This document shows positions 57,993 through 64,000 of a stretch of 64,000 bases of DNA, piece by piece (position 1 is the stretch's first letter; each line of letters opens with the position of its first letter). Position numbers and translations under genes: made by a program. The DNA is taken from positions 1-64,000 of the forward strand of contig JACVVK020000527.1 of NCBI GenBank assembly GCA_018292915.2, read 5' to 3'. The stretch comes from Batillaria attramentaria (taxonomy: Eukaryota; Mollusca; Gastropoda; Batillariidae). The notes below the pieces were generated by a model. It was not told where the DNA came from. It did no database searches and was given only the letters and a program-made list of their open reading frames with translations.

Positions 57993-59942
57993 TGTATCAT
58001 CACTTACACCCATAACCCGTCCCAGCATCATGCAGGCTTACGGATGGTTAAAGCAGACGACATGAAACAAATCAGTGACTTAGTCAGGCTAGACCTTCAC
58101 AGCGTATCTTTCCTGGTGATTTGAGCCATGTGATGACTGTGTTTATCCACCAATGTGACGTCAGCAGACGGTCTGATAGTAAAAACTGGTGTTGTCTGCT
58201 TCTCCTCTTTCGTCGTTCTTACATTCTTTACTCTTTGATCATCGTGCTGGTATCGGCGGTAACATCTATAATTAATTAAGCTTTACTTTATAACAGTGGA
58301 ATGTAAACACTTCACTGTGCGTTGTTCGTATAGGAGTTGTGAGGCGACTGTGTGGTAGGTTTGTAGCGTAACGCACGATATTATCAAGTTGACGACGACA
58401 CTTTGCTTGTAGAACTTACATATGAAACCAGTAATATTGTTCCTCCAAGACGGAGGGGAAGGGGGAGGGAGGGGGGGGGGGGGTTAATACCGATAATACG
58501 GATTTTATATCCACTGTTTCATTAGTTTGATATTGTTTTCATCCCTTCCCCCCGCCCAGCCCCTTCCCCCCTTCCTACACCCCCCCCCCCCCCCCTTCGC
58601 CGCATCTCTTTGCAAAAAGGAGAGAATCAAAAGGAGAAACTGAATGATAGAAAAACATTGTTTGTGTAGCAATTCAAGTTGATAGCCCAATACAATGCCT
58701 GAACCAGAGCTCAAGAGACATCGCAGACGTTACATTCTTAGTTTGTTTGTGATTATTTACAAAAGAAGACCCCCCCTCCCCCCTCCCAGTGTGTATAGGT
58801 ATATTTGTGTAACACCAAAAGTCTCTTTTGGCAGTATCATCAAGGATCTTGTGTACTTGCAATCAGAACGACACATTTTCACTGTTTACGTCATCAGCCT
58901 GTCTTGCGTTTCATACATTTTACGTCATCAGTTTGCGTCACAAGCCATTCCATAATATCATAATACAGACGCGTCCATCTATGATAGGCAGAAATAATTT
59001 GATGCATGGAGGGATTCAGCAACTGATTCATGTAGCTGACTGTTGAAACCACCACACACGACTGACGAGTAAGGTGTTCTGATTTGATAGGTTGTTTCGA
59101 AACTCGAGGCATATCTGATTCATAGACAGCGATCAAGCAAGACTTTCACTACGTGTTTTTCCTGGTGATTGGAGCCGTGTGATGACTGTACAGAACGAAG
59201 GAAAACCACGACTGTAACATCAGCAGACGGTCTGATAGTAACAGTTGGTGTCGTCTGTTTTACCGCGTTCTCTTTCTTGTTTGATCTTCGTTACGTAATA
59301 TTGGTAACGGTAGTAATACATAACAGCAGTAAGCACCATAGCAGCAGTAATGATTAACACAGTGTTCCCTATGATTCGAAAATACAAGGGTCCTTGGGAC
59401 CATCTCTGCATATTTTTGAGGGTCCTTTTGTAAATTTCGAGGGTCTGAAAGTCAAAACCGTTTGTTGTTGTTTACAGAAGTATTCAAGTAGGAGAGATGG
59501 ATGTGAATTGTAGCGTGCCAGTCATAGTGAATCGGCGAGGCCAGGAACCCGCACGCTTACCATATAGAGCATAATGATTGGACAAAAAGTGTTCCAGAGT
59601 ACTTACACCAGTCAGATTTTGTCTCTTACACACAATGGTTCAGCGGAAACGAGATGCTGTAAGTGGGATGCTGTAAGTGTCCGCTGCTAGTTACAGATCA
59701 CTTTTTGTTCATCCAGTTTCCGGGAGAGCGATGGAGAAAAACAACAACAAAACTGTTTGTCACGGCGCGACCTAAAACGTGCGACCCCTGTGACGCTCTG
59801 TTCTGAGATTAAAAGTTTTGTTCGTACAAATGCGCACCCCTTTGCATAATCGGGAACACAGAAACACTATTTAAATCCCTTAGTTTGTATGGGAGTCCTT
59901 AGCCAACTGTGTGGTATATTTTGTGTAAGGTCTGATTATTAA
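57993..59942. other. Unassigned intronic sequence with local direct repeat
   Basis: 58100-58215 and 59140-59265 share blocks such as TTTTTCCTGGTGATTGGAGC-like and CAGCAGACGGTCTGATAGTA. Poly(G) and poly(C) tracts at 58455-58482 and 58578-58596. No gene. Confidence 0.6.
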
Positions 59943-60119
59943 GATGGTGACAGTTAACAAATGTCTTGAGAAGTTGGAATTAATTTATTTCCTTCCATTC
60001 GGTAAGAATGATTAAAAAAATACAAGGGGGCGGGGCTTTGACGTCATTGTTTTATCAAACACGCAATACAGTTCAGTTGTTAATTGTGTTAACTGAAACA
60101 CTTTCTTTCTGTCTTCAAG

Positions 60120-60282
60120 AGTGATCTAGCGACTGAGATGCCAAGTGCTGAACACACTGTGGGAAACAAGGGAGTGGAGCCCCGCCCTCCTGGTGAGTTG
60201 TTCTACATACTATGTATTGTGTGTGATCTGTCTGAGAAAAACGGTAGTTCAACAAATTATATGAAAGGCCGCTGGCAGATGG

Positions 60283-60367
<85 letters not shown>

Positions 60368-61707
60368 AGAGAGCCTTTTTCACTTTTACCCTCCCCCACC
60401 CCCTCTCCCCTCCCGCCGCCCTCTCCTCCCCAACTTATACCTACCTAAGAAATTGTGTTTGTCCGGAAAGTCTGTTGTAGATCTATACAGAGTGCATCAA
60501 ACTGGACACTACACACTGTGTAAGCCATGGCGGTGACGTCAGAAACACGGTGTGTCGTGACGTCATTTGACTGGAAACTGAAAATACTGGCAGAGAAATC
60601 TACATGACTATACACTACACAGGCTGTCCGTGGAAAACACACTTCGCTTAGTTGTTGTTGTGGCGGTGGTAGTGGTCGTCGTCGTCGTCGGTGTGGTGGT
60701 GATAACGTGTCGTTATTGGTGTTGTTGTTGTTGTCACAGATGATGTTCTGTGACATTCTTGTCGTTGTCGTAGTGTTAACGGTTTCTAAGGGTATGCTGT
60801 GTGATGTGCAGACCGTGTGATGGCGTTCGACCCGCTGACGGCCACCCCGCGACGCACGTTCTGTATGGACAACAGTCAGCTGAAGATACAGGGGGACAAG
60901 TACACGCCATACATCGCATCTCTAGTGGTGACTGACGGGGGGAAGATTGTGATGACAGACTGTAACAACAACAAGGTGAAGGTCATGGACAGTCGGACTC
61001 TGACCATCGTCAGCTCACTATCGCTAGGGGTGACACCATGGGGCCTTGCCTTACTACACGATAAACGGTTGGCAGTTACACCATTCATTGATGACGTCAT
61101 CCACCTGATTGACGTCACCGTCACCGTCAAGCGTCGTGTACCGGAACAAGTAGAAAAAGTGGAGCTCCGAGTTGTGCGACAGATAAAAACAGTCAGACAG
61201 TACCGGGGTGTGGGGTGTGGGGGGGAGGACGGGACATTGGTAGTTAGTTGTGTTAAACAAGGTGAACTGCCGGCCAGCGTGGACATTTTATCCCGTAATG
61301 GACAGGTGTTAAAAACCGTCGTGATCGGTGAAAAGTTGGGCGGTCCGTGTGATCCTCATCACCTGTGTGTAGTGGGTGGTGTGGCCCTCGTGTCGGACCG
61401 TGACGGTCACTGTATACACCGGGTGGATCTGGCCACGGGCCGGGTGATGTCCCGTATCACTCACGATCAGTTAAAGTATCCACACCAAGTGTCGGCTGAC
61501 CGCTCCGGCAACCAATACATCGCCAGTTATGATGGTGGTTGTGTGCTGGTGATGGGGGTTGACGGGCGGTGGCGGACGCTGCTCCGTGGGGAGGAACACG
61601 GGGAGGGGGGGTATGTCATGCCTGCTAGTGTGACCGTTACCGACACCGGGGTCGTGGTGGGGTGGGACGGTTATGGTTCTGTAGTGACGGGGTTTGACCT
61701 GACGTAG
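60120..61707 (+). CDS. TRIM-like protein, copy 2, exons 6-7 (beta-propeller)
   Basis: Exons 60120-60192 (73 nt, preceded by TCTTCAAG) and 60812-61707 (preceded by GATGTGCAG, TAG stop). These match copy 1 exons 2831-2903 and 3463-4352 in length class and phase, so they are the 3' end of the gene that starts at 40903. The last exon encodes about 298 residues with propeller-like repeats (for example KIVMTDCNNNKVKVMD and CIHRVDLATGR). It differs from copy 1 by a two-residue insertion near 61131 and many substitutions concentrated in loops. The preceding intron (43407-60119) is 16.7 kb and full of transposons. AATAAA sites seen downstream of copy 1 are changed here (ACATAAA near 62206). Whether the mRNA is still spliced across the intron cannot be told from sequence. 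Confidence 0.75.
60290..60363. repeat. (CA)n microsatellite in last intron of copy 2
   Basis: About 74 nt of CA, longer than the paralogous tract at 2999-3039. Confidence 0.97.
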
Positions 61708-61721
61708 GTCACTTTCTGTCA

Positions 61722-61850
61722 TTCACACCTCACCACCACCACCACCACCACCACCACCACACCTCCCACTACACCATCATCACCACCACCACCACACCAT
61801 CATCATCATCACCACCACCACCACCCATCATCATCATCATCATCGATACA
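61722..61850. repeat. CAC/ATC trinucleotide-rich 3' flank of copy 2
   Basis: Expanded counterpart of 4376-4475, directly after the stop codon. Confidence 0.9.
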
Positions 61851-62203
61851 ATCATCATCCCAACCAAATAGATGTAAACAGAATGAATCTTGAGACTAAA
61901 TTATAAGTTGTGACAAAAATCCTCCTGTCTGTTATCCGTGCTCCAACCATAATCGACGTCACTGTTGCGTCCAAGTGATGACGTATTCTGTCCTAACTGT
62001 ACTACATATGACGTCACTGGTACTGGCATAAATAGTTCATAAGAGCATCAAGTTTTGAATTCCTTGTGTATCACGTGTTGTTAGATTCGTGTTATCAGTT
62101 CATGTGAATAACATGGTGATTATAGAGTTGTTGTTTATACAAGCTGTGTTAATTAGTGGATTTTCTTTTTCTAATCTACAAACTGTACATACGTGTGTGC
62201 CTG

Positions 62204-62415
62204 ATACATAAAGTGATTAACAACAGCTGCTGATGCTAAACAGCAACATCGACAGCAACCGTCGTTTGTAGGGAATTCCCTGTGGGTTTGTGTATAATGT
62301 CTTTACCCTATACATAAAGTGATTAAGAACAGCTGCTGATGCTAAACAGCAACATCGACAGCAACCGTCGTTTGTAGGGAATTCCCTGTGGGTTTGTGTA
62401 TAATGTCTTTACCCT
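62204..62415 (+). repeat. 106-bp tandem duplication
   Basis: 62204-62309 is repeated at 62310-62415, starting ATACATAAAGTGATTAA. The copy 1 flank has this segment once (about 5002-5107). Confidence 0.9.
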
Positions 62416-62699
62416 TGATTCCAGAACCGTGACACATTGTTCACTGTAGGTATCGGTAACAACTTCCATTACACTTGCAGCAATTCCAATGAAAGGTTTT
62501 AGCCAAAGAAACAAGGGAAGCAAGCTGAATGGAAAACCGCCTACAGTTTCGTAGGAGTTGTTTCTCTTGGTACTTCGGATTTAGCACCACTACAGCGGTG
62601 TGCTAACTGAACCTTTTGGCCGAAAAAGAAGTGTTCGTGTTTCAATGTGTTTGCGAAAACAAATTCAGGGGCTTCGCTATTTGCTCAGCATGCAAGGCA

Positions 62700-63310
62700 G
62701 CCGTTGGTCAAAGCGCGAAAGTGGCAAGTTCCGCCAATGCGCGAAGAAGTTATGTTTAGCAAAAGCGCGAAGAAATAATGTTTGGCCAAAGCACGAAGAA
62801 GTTATATTCAGCAAAAGCGCGAAGACGTTATGTTTGGCCAAAGCGCGGAGACGTTATGTTCGGCGAAAGCGCGAAGAGGTTATGTTCGCCCAAAGCGCGA
62901 AGAAGTTATGTTCTGCAAAAACGCGAAGACGTTGTCTTCTGCCAAAGCGCGAAGAAGTTATGTTCGCCCAAAGCCCAAAGATGTTATGTTCGGTCATAGC
63001 GCGATGGAGTTATGTTCAGCAAAAGCGCGATGGAGATATGTTCGGCCAAAGTGCGAAGGAGTTATGTTCGGCCAAAGTGCGAAGAAGTTATGTTCGGCCA
63101 AAGCGCAAAGCGGTGATGTTCGGCCAAAGCGCCAAGAAGATATGTTTGGTCAAAGCGCGAAGAAGTTCGGCCAAAGCGCGAAGACGTTATGTTTGGTCAA
63201 AGCGCGAAGAAGTTATGTTCGGTCAAAGCGCGAAGAAGTTTTGTTCGGTCAAAGCGCGAAGAAGTTCGGCCAAAGCGCGAAGAAGTTATGTTCGGCCAAA
63301 GTGCCGAAGC
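62700..63310 (+). repeat. 26-bp minisatellite downstream of copy 2
   Basis: About 23 units of the type AAAGCGCGAAGAAGTTATGT+TCGGCC. There are almost no stop codons in any + frame, so long open frames (for example 62600-63331) run through it, but none begins with a convincing ATG. The period is 26, which is not a multiple of 3. Confidence 0.93.
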
Positions 63311-63567
63311 TTTAGACTCTCTAAAAGGTGAGAGTTACCCTTTAGTGTTGCTCTTATGGGTTGCAAACCCGTTATGCTATCACGGATCTATAGTCTGATT
63401 TCTTGTATTAGAAAACTTTGTCCGCGTATTGCACTTTGTGGATTCCCGGTGTTTCACGAGTTGCCAGATTAGGTTCGTCCTTTGAGTTTGCTGTCATTTA
63501 GTTACTTAGTTGATGTAGTTGAAGCTTAACGCCGCGCAAGCAACAAAGACTGTACATAGAGTTGTTG

Positions 63568-64000
63568 TTATATACAGTGCACTCTGACAATGTATCATAT
63601 CATATCACAACTGTGTTATATACAGTGCACTCTGACAATGTATCATATCATATCACAACTGTGTTATATACAGTGCACTCTGACAATGTATCATATCATA
63701 TCACAACTGTGTTATATACAGTGCACTCTGACAATGTATCATATCATATCACAACTGTGTTATATACAGTGCACTCTGACAATGTATCATATCATATCAC
63801 AACTGTGTTATATACAGTGCACTCTGACAATGTATCATATCATATCACAACTGTGTTATATACAGTGCACTCTGACAATGTACCATATCATATCACAACT
63901 GTGTTATATACAGTGCACTCTGACAATGTATCATATCATATCACAACTGTGTTATATACAGTGCACTCTGACAATGTATCATATCATATCACAACTGTGT
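63568..64000 (+). repeat. 48-bp satellite, at least nine units, runs off the window
   Basis: Same 48-bp unit as at 5932-6267, in the same orientation and the same distance class behind the 26-bp minisatellite. One unit near 63880 has TACCATATC. Confidence 0.97.

Larger units (their letters stand above)
43407..60119 (+). other. 16.7-kb transposon-filled intron of TRIM-like copy 2
   Basis: Donor GTTAGT at 43407 and acceptor TCTTCAAG ending at 60119. The same intron in copy 1 (1839-2830) is 992 nt. The first 155 nt or so and the last 180 nt align between copies; the rest of this intron is a split SINE, LINE fragments, one X repeat, LINE-B with a nested Harbinger-like element, and about 3 kb of unassigned DNA. 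Confidence 0.75.

Noticed and set aside
62600..63331. 243-codon Lys/Arg-rich open frame as a gene
   Set aside because: No ATG start; it arises from the stop-poor 26-bp minisatellite.
63568..64000. CRISPR-like direct repeat array
   Set aside because: Units are directly adjacent with no variable spacers, and the DNA is animal nuclear.

Overview
The window is eukaryotic nuclear DNA from an animal, most likely a mollusc and probably a gastropod. The evidence is two intron-containing genes with GT-AG splice sites, very abundant CA/GT microsatellites, and a dense mix of non-LTR retrotransposons, tRNA-derived SINEs, PIF/Harbinger-like and pogo-like DNA elements and foldback elements. A repeat carrying inverted AGGTCA palindromes adds to this. 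The species assignment is inference.

The two real host genes are tandem paralogues on the + strand. They encode a TRIM-like protein with a RING finger, coiled coils and a C-terminal NHL/beta-propeller-like domain; I see no B-box. Copy 1 (1-4352) enters the window partway through its first coding exon. Copy 2 (40903-61707) is complete in outline. The exon models add up in frame: copy 1 gives 744 codons from the window start. Copy 2 gives 878 codons only if a 2-bp expansion in exon 5 is discounted. Copy 1 lacks exon 3, and copy 2 has a 16.7-kb intron where copy 1 has 1.0 kb. Each gene is followed by a 26-bp minisatellite and then a 48-bp satellite, so the duplication unit includes the gene and its 3' repeats.

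Layout: 0-6.3 kb, copy 1 and its 3' satellites. 6.3-7.7 kb, microsatellites. 7.7-11.6 kb, two tandem copies of an undescribed ~2-kb repeat ('X') with a palindromic end. 11.6-15 kb, a foldback DNA element with 7-bp target duplication and a 43-bp relic of the same family. 15-18.7 kb, SINEs and a 65-bp minisatellite. 18.7-28.4 kb, a dead LINE (A, minus strand) interrupted by a pogo-like element and two tandem Harbinger-like units. 30.9-32.3 kb, element 'Y' with higher-order repeats. 32.4-40.5 kb, three more X copies on the minus strand, one split by a SINE and an L2-like LINE. 40.9-61.7 kb, gene copy 2. Its giant intron holds a SINE split by an L1-like LINE that is itself split by another X copy. 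The same intron holds a near full-length LINE (B) whose ORF2 is split by a Harbinger-like element. 61.7-64 kb, the 3' satellites of copy 2.

No bacterial genes, CRISPR arrays, functional tRNA or rRNA genes were found. The most interesting signals are the foldback family and its 43-bp and 26-bp TIR-only relics, the X and Y repeat families, and the divergent fates of the two TRIM-like paralogues.
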